Counted from the stretch's first letter, positions 46,839-56,384 are shown. The stretch is DNA of 64,000 nucleotides from an uncultured Prevotella sp. (GCA_934254985.1 CAKQMS010000003.1:75287-139286); one strand, 5' to 3'. Notes: a model not told the origin generated them from the sequence alone. Program-made: numbers and translations.

Positions 46839-47315
46839 TTAGAATCTGAAGTGAGCGAATGCACGGTTAGCCTCAGCCATACGGTGCATATCTTCCTTAC
46901 GCTTGTATGCGCCTCCCTGATTGTTGTAAGCGTCCATAATTTCAGCTGCGAGCTTGTCAGCCATTGACTTACCACTGCGCTTACGAGCGAAAGCGATCAA
47001 GTTCTTCATTGAGATACTCTCCTTGCGATCAGGACGGATTTCTGTTGGTACCTGGAATGTAGCACCACCGATACGACGGCTCTTTACCTCAACCTGAGGA
47101 GTGATATTATCGAGAGCCTGCTTCCAAATTTCGAGTGGGCTCTTCTCTTCCTTAGCCATCTTTTCCTTTACGACGTCAAGAGAGTTGTAGAAAATCTTAT
47201 ATGAGGCATTCTTCTTGCCATCGAACATAAGATGATTAACGAATTTTGAGACCTTCTGGTCGTTGAAGACTGGATCTGGAAGAACCAAGCGCTTCTTTGG
47301 TTTTGCTTTTCTCAT
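46839..47315 (-). CDS. rpsG: 30S ribosomal protein S7
   Basis: 158 residues; [35 protein letters not shown], and [18 protein letters not shown] at the end. It nucleates 30S head assembly. Separated from rpsL by an unusually long 270-bp gap. Confidence 0.98.
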   Translation of the reverse strand: MRKAKPKKRLVLPDPVFNDQKVSKFVNHLMFDGKKNASYKIFYNSLDVVKEKMAKEEKSPLEIWKQALDNITPQVEVKSRRIGGATFQVPTEIRPDRKESISMKNLIAFARKRSGKSMADKLAAEIMDAYNNQGGAYKRKEDMHRMAEANRAFAHFRF

Positions 47316-47420
47316 TTTTTGTATTAAAATTATATTCTGCTTGGGGCTGTCATATGTTCTTCAACGTCCACTCTTGGACATTTACTCAACCTGTTTTTAA
47401 CAATTCTCCAGCAAAACGAT

Positions 47421-47443
47421 TAAAAAAAAACTAAATTCTTAGT
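47421..47443 (-). terminator. Attenuator-like hairpin plus T9 between rpsL and rpsG
   Basis: On the minus strand ACTAA-GAAT-TTAGT is followed by nine T. The stem is only 5 bp, so a weak or conditional terminator is more likely than a full stop. Confidence 0.5.
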
Positions 47444-47560
47444 CAAGAGCAAGGATAAGTTCCTGCGTTCCCCGGTTTCTTTACTATCCCCGAGCCAGAT
47501 TCCGAAGTTTTGTGTCGACCACAAGCTTACCAATCAAATAACTCAAGAACTTATCCTGCT
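47424..47560 (-). ncRNA. Candidate structured regulatory RNA, rpsL-rpsG intergenic
   Basis: A long stem (AAGGATAAGTTCCT at 47451-47464 with 47545-47558, one mismatch) encloses smaller helices, including TTGTG/CACAA around GTCGA and a CTCGGGG/CCGGGG region. It is followed on the minus strand by the T9 hairpin. The fold is longer and more branched than a simple terminator. A ribosomal-protein-binding leader controlling rpsG-fusA and beyond is an inference. Confidence 0.5.
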
Positions 47561-47585
47561 TTTTAGTTAGGCTTTACAGCGTTGA

Positions 47586-47969
47586 TTACTTCTTAGCGGC
47601 CTTTGGACGCTTAGCTCCGTACTTAGAGCGGCGCTGTGTACGGTTTGTAACACCTGCGGTATCAAGAGTACCACGAACGATGTGATAACGTACACCTGGA
47701 AGGTCCTTTACACGACCACCGCGAACGAGCACGATTGAGTGCTCCTGCAAGTTGTGTCCCTCTCCTGGAATGTAAGAGTTAACTTCCTTAGAGTTTGTCA
47801 AACGAACACGGGCAACCTTACGCATTGCCGAATTAGGCTTCTTAGGAGTGGTTGTGTATACACGAACGCATACACCGCGACGCTGAGGGCAAGAATCCAA
47901 AGCAGGAGACTTACTCTTGTCTACCAATACTGTTCTGCCTTTTCTTACTAACTGTGAAATAGTAGGCAT
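47586..47969 (-). CDS. rpsL: 30S ribosomal protein S12
   Basis: 127 residues; [12 protein letters not shown] start, [20 protein letters not shown] (the streptomycin-related Lys is present) and [11 protein letters not shown]. Decoding-centre protein. First ribosomal gene of the run, with its own promoter about 95 bp upstream. Confidence 0.98.
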   Translation of the reverse strand: MPTISQLVRKGRTVLVDKSKSPALDSCPQRRGVCVRVYTTTPKKPNSAMRKVARVRLTNSKEVNSYIPGEGHNLQEHSIVLVRGGRVKDLPGVRYHIVRGTLDTAGVTNRTQRRSKYGAKRPKAAKK

Positions 47970-48065
47970 AATTTAAAATTTTTAATTTATATATTTATTT
48001 TGTTTATTATCAACGCTTTACAACATTGCATTAATACATCAAATCTACAATGCCGTTTCGGGCTG

Positions 48066-48096
48066 CAAAGGTACAAACTTTTTGCTAAAATACATA
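48066..48096 (-). promoter_or_regulatory. Promoter of the rpsL run
   Basis: Minus strand TATG (48093-48096), 19-bp spacer, TACCTTTG (48066-48073). The -33 box is one base off consensus. Confidence 0.65.
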
Positions 48097-48149
48097 TATA
48101 TAAAGACAAAAAAGATTTAGCAGAAAGAAATATTTAACGTAATATAACA

Positions 48150-48192
48150 AATGATAGCATATTTTAGTTACTCACTAATATATGCTATCATT
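48150..48192. terminator. Terminator behind the DUF3467 gene
   Basis: AATGATAGCATAT (48150-48162) pairs perfectly with 48180-48192. AT-rich stem with a modest T-rich tail on the minus strand. It separates DUF3467 from the rpsL promoter. Confidence 0.65.
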
Positions 48193-48247
48193 ATTAATTT
48201 AGCAAGACGAGAGTGCCTCATCTGCCATTGGATAAAAAGTAATATCT

Positions 48248-48580
48248 TTAAGCCTCACCGGTTCCGAAAGGAGCGATAGTGCGACCAGCAGCGTCAGGCT
48301 GCTGCATCTGAGGGATTTCGATAGGACCGAATTCCTTCTCATACTTCAATACATTTTCCTGAAGAGCTGCCAAGAGACGCTTTGCATGCTCAGGAGCGAG
48401 GATGACGCGAGAGCAAACCTCAGGCTTAGGCATACCAGGAAGGATGCGTGCGAAGTCGAGGATGAAATCGCTATGAGAATGAGAGATGAGTGCGAGGTTT
48501 GAATAAACACCAGAAGCTACTTCTGGCTTAAGTTCGAGCTGAAACTGCTGTCCAGCCTGTGGGTTCTTGTTATCAGACAT
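48248..48580 (-). CDS. DUF3467 domain protein
   Basis: 110 residues: QFQLELKPEVASGVYSNLALISHSHSDFILDFARILPGMPKPEVCSRVILAPEHAKRLL matches DUF3467, a small cytosolic family of unknown function. In many Bacteroidota it sits between rpoC and rpsL (from memory), and here it keeps its place next to rpsL while rpoBC lies 8 kb away. Has its own promoter and terminator. Confidence 0.9.
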   Translation of the reverse strand: MSDNKNPQAGQQFQLELKPEVASGVYSNLALISHSHSDFILDFARILPGMPKPEVCSRVILAPEHAKRLLAALQENVLKYEKEFGPIEIPQMQQPDAAGRTIAPFGTGEA

Positions 48581-48684
48581 TGTTCAATAATGTTTTTAGG
48601 TTATTATTATATATAAATATGTATAGTAGATTACGAAGGCCTTGATTTCGTAGTTTGCGTCATCTAAGACCCTCTATCTAAATG

Positions 48685-48716
48685 CAAATTTACTAAAAAC
48701 ATTTATGCTGTGCAAA
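48685..48716 (-). promoter_or_regulatory. Promoter of DUF3467 gene
   Basis: Minus strand TTTG (48713-48716), 20-bp spacer, TAAATTTG (48685-48692). The leader of roughly 100 nt can form a TACGAA/TTCGTA hairpin (48632-48653). Confidence 0.78.
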
Positions 48717-48957
48717 TTTTCAATATCATTTTTTCCATTTGAATTAGTGATATAATAGATAAAACAGTATGTGGAATACTGGAATCATGGAAAAATCCCA
48801 TAAACTGAATAGCAATACAACGAAGATAAGGTGAGATTACAAGCCTTTTATAGTCTTTGTAGTAGATTTTCTTAATAAAAGTAAGAAAAAACATAGATTA
48901 CTGCTAAAATTTAGAATTATAGGCAAAACGATGCTGCAAGTAGCTTTCATTCAACAA
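48717..48957. other. Intergenic region without recognised gene
   Basis: AT-rich stretch upstream of the DUF3467 promoter. A 63-codon minus-strand frame (48703-48894) lacks a recognisable family, and the promoter lies inside its end, so I do not treat it as a gene. Confidence 0.5.
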
Positions 48958-49089
48958 CTTAGCAGACTTCGTTCGTTATCGAAGCTATGTCTCGAGCAAT
49001 CTATGCTTTCTATCAAACGTATCTTTGCTTTCTACCAAAGATAACTTTGCTTACTGTCAAATGTCAATATGATTACTATCAAATATAGT
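48958..49089. repeat. Degenerate 22-bp-period tandem repeat array C
   Basis: Six units start at 48958, 48980, 49002, 49024, 49046 and 49068, exactly 22 bp apart. The last four share TGCTTTCTATCAAA-like cores. The first two resemble array B in the same register (unit 1 matches the B unit at 22618 at 13 of 22 positions). Confidence 0.7.
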
Positions 49090-49103
49090 TTATAACAAAG
49101 AAA

Positions 49104-49155
49104 AACCCTACATTCGTGTATCTTTTATCCCCAAAAGATACTCGAATGTAGGGTT
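49104..49155. terminator. Long-stem terminator behind GH35 gene
   Basis: AACCCTACATTCG, then GTATCTTTT, pairs with AAAAGATAC and CGAATGTAGGGTT with one mismatch over 23 bp, loop of six. On the minus strand a short TTTTTC tail follows. It is about 60 bp past the beta-galactosidase stop. Confidence 0.82.
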
Positions 49156-49217
49156 ATAGGCTTTACGAACAGAGGTGTCGTTGCCAAAGTTTGTTATCTC
49201 GTACGAGATATTATGTA

Positions 49218-51581
49218 TTAGAAGACAAATATCTTATAATCCTTGATGCTACCAGGAGCACCCTGCTCTGCACGAGGAAGATATTCGAGGGCAGAGATGG
49301 TCTGTACGCTACCAAGGTCGATTACCAAGAGGTGTGGGAATCCACTACCCTTCACAGTCTGCCAATATGTAGACTCCTGAAGGTCGAACACCTTGTCGCC
49401 AGTATGGTTGCCATTCTCCTCTTCGCTATCAGCATACTTGGTAGTCCAACTTTCACGGCTCAAGCGTTTGCCATTGGCACCTTGAACATAGAGCTCGGCT
49501 ATAGCAGCAACATCGCTACCATCGTGCAAGCTACTACACTCAATAGCAAGATAACGTCCCTTGGCAGACTGACCAAACTTTACTGTTTGCCATCCATTAC
49601 CAGAGCTGAAAGCACCCTTAGCAGCAGGAGTCATAGAGTTGAGGTCAGGCTTGTCGCCGATATTGTTATGCTTGTTGCTCTTTTCGAGCTGAAGTTTGTT
49701 TAGCTCAGGCTGTGCCTGTCCCCAAACAACAGCATTGCGTGGACCAACGACATCAAGAACAACGACCTCATTTCTACCCTTCTTCAACCAGCATCCAGGA
49801 ACATACAATGTCTGCTGAGGACCGATGCTCCATATACGTCCCATAGCATGACCATTGACATAAACCTGTCCCTTACCCCACGTTTCAAAATCGAGGAAGG
49901 TGTCGCCAACCTTCTTGAGGTTGAAATAGCCACGATAGTATCCAGCCTTGCCTACAGCTATGGTCGACTTACCCTGCTTAGCAAGGTTGAGAGCATTGAT
50001 AGCTGTTTGATAATCGTCAGGGATAGTGCTATTGGTCCATGTTTTAGGCTTTATAGTATATTCATTATCGCCATCTTCGGTAGCGATGGTAACATCGCCA
50101 ACGATACCCTTGAAGTCTTTTATGGCACGACCGAAGTTGATACGTCCCATACCTTCGACAAGAATCATAAGCTCATCACCTTTCTTTACAGCAGGTAGGT
50201 TTACTGTCTTCTCATTCTTCACACGGTCTACCTTACCAATGTACTTACCATTGAGGAACACCTGACCGAAGTCGTGGATGTTGGCAGAGAGAGTGCTTGC
50301 AGAAGGAATCTCCGGCAAAACGCAGCGATACAACATAGAGCCCCATCCCATATCCATTTCTTCAAAAGTCTTAACACCAGACTTAGCAACAGAGTCTACA
50401 CCAAGAGCTATAGGAACAAACTCAGAGAGCTGGAACTTAGGAACTGTGACGATGCTCATAGGAGCCTTAGGAATGGCAGGTATCTTCTTGCCATCGTTAT
50501 ACCTTGTCATCATCTTGCGAAGTTCATAGAACTTAGGAGTTGCAAGTCCCCACTCGTTGATAGGTGCATCATAGTCGTAAGATGTAACATCAGGAGCAAA
50601 GCCTGGAGAGTTGGCACCAGCCCAATGACCGAACGATGTTCCACCGTGAGTCATATAGAGCGAGAAGCTGATACCCTTAGAGAGCATCTCGTCCATACCT
50701 TCGACCATATCCTTAGCAGGACGAGTTTCGTGGCGAGCCCCCCACTTATCAAACCATCCACTCCAGAACTCAGAGCACATCTTTGGGGCATCAGGACGAA
50801 GTTCACCAAGACGACGGAACTGGTTGTTGATGTTGGCACCGGTACCAAAGTTCATTGTCCAAACAAGGTCGTCGAGTCCATTCTTAGTGAAGTTTGAAGC
50901 CCAGTCGCATTGGAACAAAGCAGGACCAACAAGTTTGCCATCGGCATTCTTCTTATACCAGTTAGCTTTCAGCACATCGCGAATTTCGCTAACATAAGCT
51001 TTGTCTTCGCCATAAGAACCATACTCATTTTCCACCTGAACCATTATGATAGGACCACCATTCTGAATGGTCAGCGGAGCAAGCTGCTCGGCAACCTTCT
51101 CTTCAAAAATCTTCACACGTTGCATGAAATAAGGGTCTTGCTCACGAAGGCGGATATCTTTTTTCTTCAAAAGCCACCAAGGCAGACCTCCCATCTCCCA
51201 CTCTGCACATACATATGGACCAGGACGAACGATGACATACATACCATTCTTCTGAGCCAAACGGCAGAAGGCAGCTACATCATTATTGCCGGTGAAATCA
51301 AACTGTCCCTCCTTCTGCTCATGGATATTCCAGAACACATAGATGCAGACAGTATTCATGCCGAGAGCCTTACACATTTTTATGCGATGGTCCCAATAAG
51401 CTTGTGGAATACGAGGGTAATGAACTTCGGCAGCCTTTACTACAAAAGGGTTGCCATTGAGTAAGAATGTGCCCTTACCAACCGTGAAGTCGCCAGCCTT
51501 TGGAGCTGCATCAGCAGCCGAAGGTGCCATGGCCATAGTGGCAGCAAGAGCAAGTGTAGTGAATAATTGGGTTAGTCTCAT
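49218..51581 (-). CDS. GH35 beta-galactosidase with discoidin-type C-terminal domain
   Basis: 787 residues, signal peptide (ending PSAADAA), so periplasmic or surface. The GH35 barrel spans about 35-370: acid/base Glu186 in QVENEYGSY, nucleophile Glu271 in CSEFWSGWFD, and the substrate loop RPGPYVCAEWEMGGLPWWLL. Beta-sandwich domains follow, then an F5/8-type (discoidin) module at about 660-787 that may bind glycan. It hydrolyses terminal beta-galactosides, for example of plant or mucin glycans. Own promoter. No sus genes adjoin it, so it is not part of a visible polysaccharide locus. Confidence 0.92.
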   Translation of the reverse strand: MRLTQLFTTLALAATMAMAPSAADAAPKAGDFTVGKGTFLLNGNPFVVKAAEVHYPRIPQAYWDHRIKMCKALGMNTVCIYVFWNIHEQKEGQFDFTGNNDVAAFCRLAQKNGMYVIVRPGPYVCAEWEMGGLPWWLLKKKDIRLREQDPYFMQRVKIFEEKVAEQLAPLTIQNGGPIIMVQVENEYGSYGEDKAYVSEIRDVLKANWYKKNADGKLVGPALFQCDWASNFTKNGLDDLVWTMNFGTGANINNQFRRLGELRPDAPKMCSEFWSGWFDKWGARHETRPAKDMVEGMDEMLSKGISFSLYMTHGGTSFGHWAGANSPGFAPDVTSYDYDAPINEWGLATPKFYELRKMMTRYNDGKKIPAIPKAPMSIVTVPKFQLSEFVPIALGVDSVAKSGVKTFEEMDMGWGSMLYRCVLPEIPSASTLSANIHDFGQVFLNGKYIGKVDRVKNEKTVNLPAVKKGDELMILVEGMGRINFGRAIKDFKGIVGDVTIATEDGDNEYTIKPKTWTNSTIPDDYQTAINALNLAKQGKSTIAVGKAGYYRGYFNLKKVGDTFLDFETWGKGQVYVNGHAMGRIWSIGPQQTLYVPGCWLKKGRNEVVVLDVVGPRNAVVWGQAQPELNKLQLEKSNKHNNIGDKPDLNSMTPAAKGAFSSGNGWQTVKFGQSAKGRYLAIECSSLHDGSDVAAIAELYVQGANGKRLSRESWTTKYADSEEENGNHTGDKVFDLQESTYWQTVKGSGFPHLLVIDLGSVQTISALEYLPRAEQGAPGSIKDYKIFVF

Positions 51582-51617
51582 AATATTTAATAATTGTATT
51601 AATTACAAGTTTCTGTG

Positions 51618-51648
51618 CAAAGATAAAGTAAATTATATGAAGCACAAA
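51618..51648 (-). promoter_or_regulatory. Promoter of GH35 gene
   Basis: Minus strand TTTG (51645-51648), 19-bp spacer, TATCTTTG (51618-51625), full consensus; leader about 30 nt. Confidence 0.82.
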
Positions 51649-51680
51649 ACTTTAAGAATAAAAAAATGCGTACTAAACGC

Positions 51681-51716
51681 AAAAGGTGGCGACACTTAAT
51701 AGTGCCGCCACCTTTT
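51681..51716. terminator. Terminator behind the OmpA-family gene
   Basis: AAAAGGTGGC (51681-51690) pairs with GCCACCTTTT (51707-51716), with an inner CACT/AGTG helix. Confidence 0.85.
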
Positions 51717-51774
51717 ATTATATAATATGGTATTGAACTAATGTCAATAACCAAAAAGTAAATAACGAAGGAAA

Positions 51775-52872
51775 CTATTCCTTAACCTCGACCTGACGAG
51801 ACTTAGTCTCCATCACAGTCTTCTCAGCCTTACCGTCAACGATGACGCAACGGTTCTTGTCATTCTCAGCGAATGGCTGAACGCTGTCGCCCTTAGAGTC
51901 GGTAGCGATACGGTTTGCATCGATATTGTACTTTTCAACAAGCTCCTTCTTGAAAGAGTCAGCACGCTTCTGAGCATACTTCTTGTTGAGAGCTTCAGAA
52001 CCAGTACCCTTGTCAGCATAACCTACAACAGTGATAGTAGCATCCTTGTAAGTATTGAGGAAGTTAGCGATGCGGTTCATCTGAGCGCTCTTTTCTGTAG
52101 ACTCAGACTCACGGATAGCATAGAACTTCTCCTCGTGGAGAGTTACAGGTTCCTTCTTGTAAGTAGTATCAACAACAGTGATATACTTAGGCTCTGGCTT
52201 CTTCTCCTCTGTTACTACAGGAGTTGGAGCTACAACAGGAGCAGACTTCTTAGCCTTGTTGCCGAGACGTACGCTAACACCGAGGAACAAAGAAGTATAC
52301 CAGTCGTGAGAACCATTATTAAGACGACCGTTGAACTGATCGTTGGTGTTGTCGGCACGATATTCAAGGTTCAAAGAAACATCCTTTGCGATAGCCCAAT
52401 CGAGCTGAGCACCGAGACGAAGGTTTGGTGAGAACTCAGAAGGATTGTTGGTAGCCATCTTAGAGATGTTCAAACCAACACCGGCGATACCATAGAGGTT
52501 CAAAGCACGTGGTTTGCAAGAAACCAAGTTGAGAAGATTTACCATAGCATCGAAAGAGCCAGTAGCATACTTGAAGTTCTGCTTTGCACCAGAAACCTCA
52601 TTGTACACCTTAGACTTCCATCCCTCTACACTTCCACGAACCGAAACGATAGGAGTTACGTTGCGACCAAGGTTGAAGCTGTAGACAGGTGAAATAAGGT
52701 CAGACATACCTGGAGTGTTAGGGAGCTGGATACCACCCTGAACATTGAAGAACCAAGTTGGCTGGAATTCGCATCCACCGCAGCAAGCCTTGCCTTCATT
52801 GTCGCAAGACTGAGCGTTTGCTGACATTGCTGAGAGAACAGCTGTCAATGCAATAACAAATATCTTTTTCAT
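51775..52872 (-). CDS. OmpA-family outer membrane protein
   Basis: About 365 residues from MKKIFVIALTAVLSAMSANAQ (52872); a Met four codons upstream is also open. The N-terminal part is an outer-membrane beta-barrel with a Cys-rich start (CDNEGKACCGGC). A Pro/Lys linker near 215-235 follows. The C-terminal OmpA domain binds peptidoglycan (NRIANFLNTYKDATITVVGYADKGTGSEALNKKYAQKRADS), though the usual final NRRVE-type motif is replaced by KNRCVIVDG. It follows the TonB receptor by about 20 bp and is likely cotranscribed. Confidence 0.9.
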   Translation of the reverse strand: MKKIFVIALTAVLSAMSANAQSCDNEGKACCGGCEFQPTWFFNVQGGIQLPNTPGMSDLISPVYSFNLGRNVTPIVSVRGSVEGWKSKVYNEVSGAKQNFKYATGSFDAMVNLLNLVSCKPRALNLYGIAGVGLNISKMATNNPSEFSPNLRLGAQLDWAIAKDVSLNLEYRADNTNDQFNGRLNNGSHDWYTSLFLGVSVRLGNKAKKSAPVVAPTPVVTEEKKPEPKYITVVDTTYKKEPVTLHEEKFYAIRESESTEKSAQMNRIANFLNTYKDATITVVGYADKGTGSEALNKKYAQKRADSFKKELVEKYNIDANRIATDSKGDSVQPFAENDKNRCVIVDGKAEKTVMETKSRQVEVKE

Positions 52873-52894
52873 TGTTAATTTCACTTTTTAATGA

Positions 52895-55800
52895 TTAGAA
52901 TGTCAACTTAGCTGTGAGCTGCATACGCCAACGGCTGTAGTAATCAGAGTATGAACGCATATCGTAGGTACCCTTGTTTGTGAACTGGTAACCTGTCTGA
53001 TATGATTTGCCAACTGTTCCTGAAGTTGTTGGTTTGTAAACAGTCATTGAGCCATAAGTCAATGGTGAGTAGTAGTTGTAACCACCCTGTGACAATGTTG
53101 CACCCCACTTCTTGTTCAACATGTTGGTGAAGTTGATGATGTCAAGACCAATCTGGATGTAGCGGATATCCTTACCCCACTTGAAACCAAACTTGTGGTC
53201 TACGTGAAGGTCAAGACGATTCTCCCAATCCTCATTGGCATCATTACGCTCAAAATAATGTCCACGATGATCTTTAACATACTTCTCGCTTGCCATCCAC
53301 TGCTTAAAGTCTTCACCCTGCTGCTCAGCAGTCTTTGTTACAGCACCAGTTTTCTTATCTGTCACAGGAACGAACAAGCCATTAGCAACCATAACATCGA
53401 CCTCAGCGTCTGTTGGAATATACATAAGGTCATTATTCTTACTACCATCACCATTAAGGTCACCATTTACAGCTATAGAATATGGTGAACCAGAGTTACC
53501 TGTGTAGATAAGACCGATAGTAGTCTTGTTGTCGATAGTGCGACCTGGGTTGTGGTTCCAGTTGATGTGCTGATAAGCAGAAACCATTACCTGGTGAGGA
53601 ATGTTGAAGTTTGACTTAGCGAGCTCTGGCGAGTTAGGATTGCCGTGTGTATAGTTGTATCTCCAGTTAGAGTAAGCTACAGAAGAAGAACCATTATTGA
53701 TGGTCTTAGACAAACCATAGGTATAGCTTGCCATAAGGTCGAGACCAAAGTCGAATGACTTCTCTGCCTTGACAGAAGCGCTATAGCTATAACCCTTTGA
53801 GACATTGTCAAGAACACAGATAGAGCCATAAGAAATAGACTTTGTCTCAAACATTGGACGATTATCTCCATATCCCTCCAATGCTACAGTTTCTGCATAA
53901 GTTTTACCAGTAGCAGTAGCAGAATAGTTCTTAACGATCATGTCATTAAGAGTCTTAGAATAGATTCCTTCAACTGTCCAATTGATGCCAAGCAACTTAA
54001 AGTCAAGAGCAAGATTAGCACGGAGCTGCTGAGAGAACTTGAAGTCTTTATTAAAGACATTGATTGTAGAACCATTCTTCAAATTCATTGTTTCATCAGC
54101 CTGTCCTGCTTTGTTTACATCATATTGAATTTGATTGAACTTAGTTGGATCAATCTTCTTATTTTGCCAAGACATCTGACCAACGCCAGTATTAGAGAAG
54201 TTGTTTGAAATCCAAACGAAAGGTACACGACCAGTGAAGATACCTACACCACCACGTACGATAAGAGTGTTGTTCTTAAGAGCATTCCAACGGAAACCAA
54301 GACGTGGAGACCACATTGGCTTTACAGAAATCTTCTGATTAGTCTTGAAGTCCCAACCATGCTGTGCCGCAAATACATTAAAGTCAGCATTCTGCAACGG
54401 AGTATCAAACATAATAGGCATATCAGCACGGAGACCATAAGTGAGGTCGAAGTTGTCGGTCACAGACCATTTGTCCTGAACATAGAAACCAATCTGACCT
54501 GCAGAGAAGCTTGGTACCCAACGCTTTGTACCGACCAAGTCTACATCACCTTGTGCATAATCGAATTCGCTAATTTTTCCTGCGAAGAAATCGTTAGGGT
54601 TATTAAAGTAATATGAGCCGTACAAATTCTGGCAGAACAAGTTGCTAAAGTTATACAATTCATCATGTGTACCAAAAGTGATAGCATGATGACCTGCATT
54701 GATAGTAAAGTTATCTGTAAGAGTATAAATATCCTGATCCAAAGCATTAGCCATAGAAGAATATTCATTTCCAATATTTAATGTACCACCACCAACGTTA
54801 GAAATCTGAATCATTGGGAATGGATCACCAGGGTTACGCTTGTCGCGAACAGATGTCCAGCTTGCATGGAACTCGTTGCTCATATTGTCACCAATACGAC
54901 TGTTGAGTTCGAATACCAAAGCACTTGTCTTTGAGCAGAAGTCGAAAGCATAGTCGTTGGTTACAAGATTCTTTGCAGAAGCAGTCTTGTTGTTCTGCTT
55001 AGCATCAACGAATGACCAACGCAAAGAAGCGTGGTTGCGGTCGTTGATATTCCAGTCGAGCTTAATACCTACCTTATCAGAATATGTATATTCCTTTGGA
55101 GTGCCAAGAGTACCACGATAGTTTACACCCTGAGCAGCTGCGTCTGTTCTTACCTTGTCAAGAATCTGATTTGCTACATCAAAGTCAACCTTTGACATAC
55201 CATTGTCTGTAGAGAAAGCATTGTCGTATTCCTTCTTAGAACGCTCAAAGTTAGCGAAGAAGAAGAGCTTATTCTTAACGATAGGACCACCAAGAGTAGC
55301 ACCGAGAGTCCAGTCGGTCATATCACCATAGTCTGCAGACTCTTTGCCATCATGCTTCTTATACTTGTTAGATACCATGTCGCCATTCTGGAAGTAAGAA
55401 TAAACACTTCCGTGGAACTCGTTGGTACCAGACTTGGTGATAGCGTTGATAGCACCACCTGTAAAACCAGACTGACGAACATCGAAAGGTGCGATAGAAA
55501 CGTGGAGCTGATCAATAGTCTCCATAGAGAAAGGCTGAGTACCAGCCTGACCACCGTTAGCACCGTTAGAAGTCAAACCGAAAACGTCGTTTGACATAGC
55601 ACCATCAATCTGGATGGCATTATAACGGTTGTTAGAACCTGCAATGTTGATAGCACCACCCTCGGTAACCTTAACGAAAGGATTTACACGAGCAATGTCT
55701 GCAACGCTGTGGTTGATAGAAGGAAGTTCTTGGATCATACGGTTGCTAATGGTCTGTGCAGCACCATTACGAGTGCCGTTTACACCAGCCTGACCGCTAA

Positions 55801-56161
55801 CGACAACCTCTCCCAAGGTCTTGGTATCGTCAGCCAACCATACCTTAAGATTGTAAGATTCACCGAGAGACAAAGAAATGTTCTCGAACTCTTTTGTCTG
55901 GGCACCGATGTAAGACACAGTCACTGTGTAAGGACCACCGGAACGCATACCCTGGATAGAGTAAATACCCTTGGCGTTGGTAACAGCAGCATACTTGGTA
56001 CCTGAAGGTACGTGAACGGCCTGTACGGTAGCACCGATAACATCCTCACCGGTTGCCTCGAGTGTTACTTTACCGTTGATGCCAGAAGTTGTAACCTGAG
56101 CCATTGCTGATGACAAAACCATCATCAACATAGCAGCAAGAAAAGCAATCTTTTTCTGCAT
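52895..56161 (-). CDS. Oar-like TonB-dependent receptor
   Basis: 1088 residues, signal peptide (MQKKIAFLAAMLMMVLSSAMAQ). A carboxypeptidase-regulatory-like domain at about 28-110 (GINGKVTLEATGEDVIGATV) precedes the plug (GEVVVSGQAGVNGTRNGAAQTI...INHSVADIARVNPFV) and a long beta-barrel. The plug and lack of a SusD partner place it with Oar-type receptors, not SusC. It is an outer-membrane transporter or adhesin-like protein of unknown substrate. A TAATTTTG box at 56231-56238 may be its -7 element, but its -33 partner is poor. Confidence 0.9.
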   Translation of the reverse strand: MQKKIAFLAAMLMMVLSSAMAQVTTSGINGKVTLEATGEDVIGATVQAVHVPSGTKYAAVTNAKGIYSIQGMRSGGPYTVTVSYIGAQTKEFENISLSLGESYNLKVWLADDTKTLGEVVVSGQAGVNGTRNGAAQTISNRMIQELPSINHSVADIARVNPFVKVTEGGAINIAGSNNRYNAIQIDGAMSNDVFGLTSNGANGGQAGTQPFSMETIDQLHVSIAPFDVRQSGFTGGAINAITKSGTNEFHGSVYSYFQNGDMVSNKYKKHDGKESADYGDMTDWTLGATLGGPIVKNKLFFFANFERSKKEYDNAFSTDNGMSKVDFDVANQILDKVRTDAAAQGVNYRGTLGTPKEYTYSDKVGIKLDWNINDRNHASLRWSFVDAKQNNKTASAKNLVTNDYAFDFCSKTSALVFELNSRIGDNMSNEFHASWTSVRDKRNPGDPFPMIQISNVGGGTLNIGNEYSSMANALDQDIYTLTDNFTINAGHHAITFGTHDELYNFSNLFCQNLYGSYYFNNPNDFFAGKISEFDYAQGDVDLVGTKRWVPSFSAGQIGFYVQDKWSVTDNFDLTYGLRADMPIMFDTPLQNADFNVFAAQHGWDFKTNQKISVKPMWSPRLGFRWNALKNNTLIVRGGVGIFTGRVPFVWISNNFSNTGVGQMSWQNKKIDPTKFNQIQYDVNKAGQADETMNLKNGSTINVFNKDFKFSQQLRANLALDFKLLGINWTVEGIYSKTLNDMIVKNYSATATGKTYAETVALEGYGDNRPMFETKSISYGSICVLDNVSKGYSYSASVKAEKSFDFGLDLMASYTYGLSKTINNGSSSVAYSNWRYNYTHGNPNSPELAKSNFNIPHQVMVSAYQHINWNHNPGRTIDNKTTIGLIYTGNSGSPYSIAVNGDLNGDGSKNNDLMYIPTDAEVDVMVANGLFVPVTDKKTGAVTKTAEQQGEDFKQWMASEKYVKDHRGHYFERNDANEDWENRLDLHVDHKFGFKWGKDIRYIQIGLDIINFTNMLNKKWGATLSQGGYNYYSPLTYGSMTVYKPTTSGTVGKSYQTGYQFTNKGTYDMRSYSDYYSRWRMQLTAKLTF

Positions 56162-56327
56162 AACTTTGTGATTTGTTAATTAAATAATGTATAGAAAAAA
56201 AATAAAAACCAATACCTTTTGTTTCGTTTGCAAAATTATACAAAAATTATTAAACAAACATTACACTCTGAATTAAAATATGTTAAGTTCTTGTTACACC
56301 TTATTATATATCAAATAACAAGCAATA

Positions 56328-56365
56328 AAAAAACAGCCGCCAGATTACTCTGACGGCTGTTTTTA
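56328..56365. terminator. Terminator of rpoBC
   Basis: AAAACAGCCG and CAGA pair with TCTG and CGGCTGTTTT (one mismatch), and seven T follow on the minus strand. It lies 20 bp behind rpoC. Confidence 0.9.
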
Positions 56366-56384
56366 TGTAATATATCTTTAAAGA

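Noticed and set aside
48703-48894. 63-codon frame upstream of the DUF3467 gene
   Set aside because: No recognisable family, and the consensus promoter of the DUF3467 gene lies within its 3' end.
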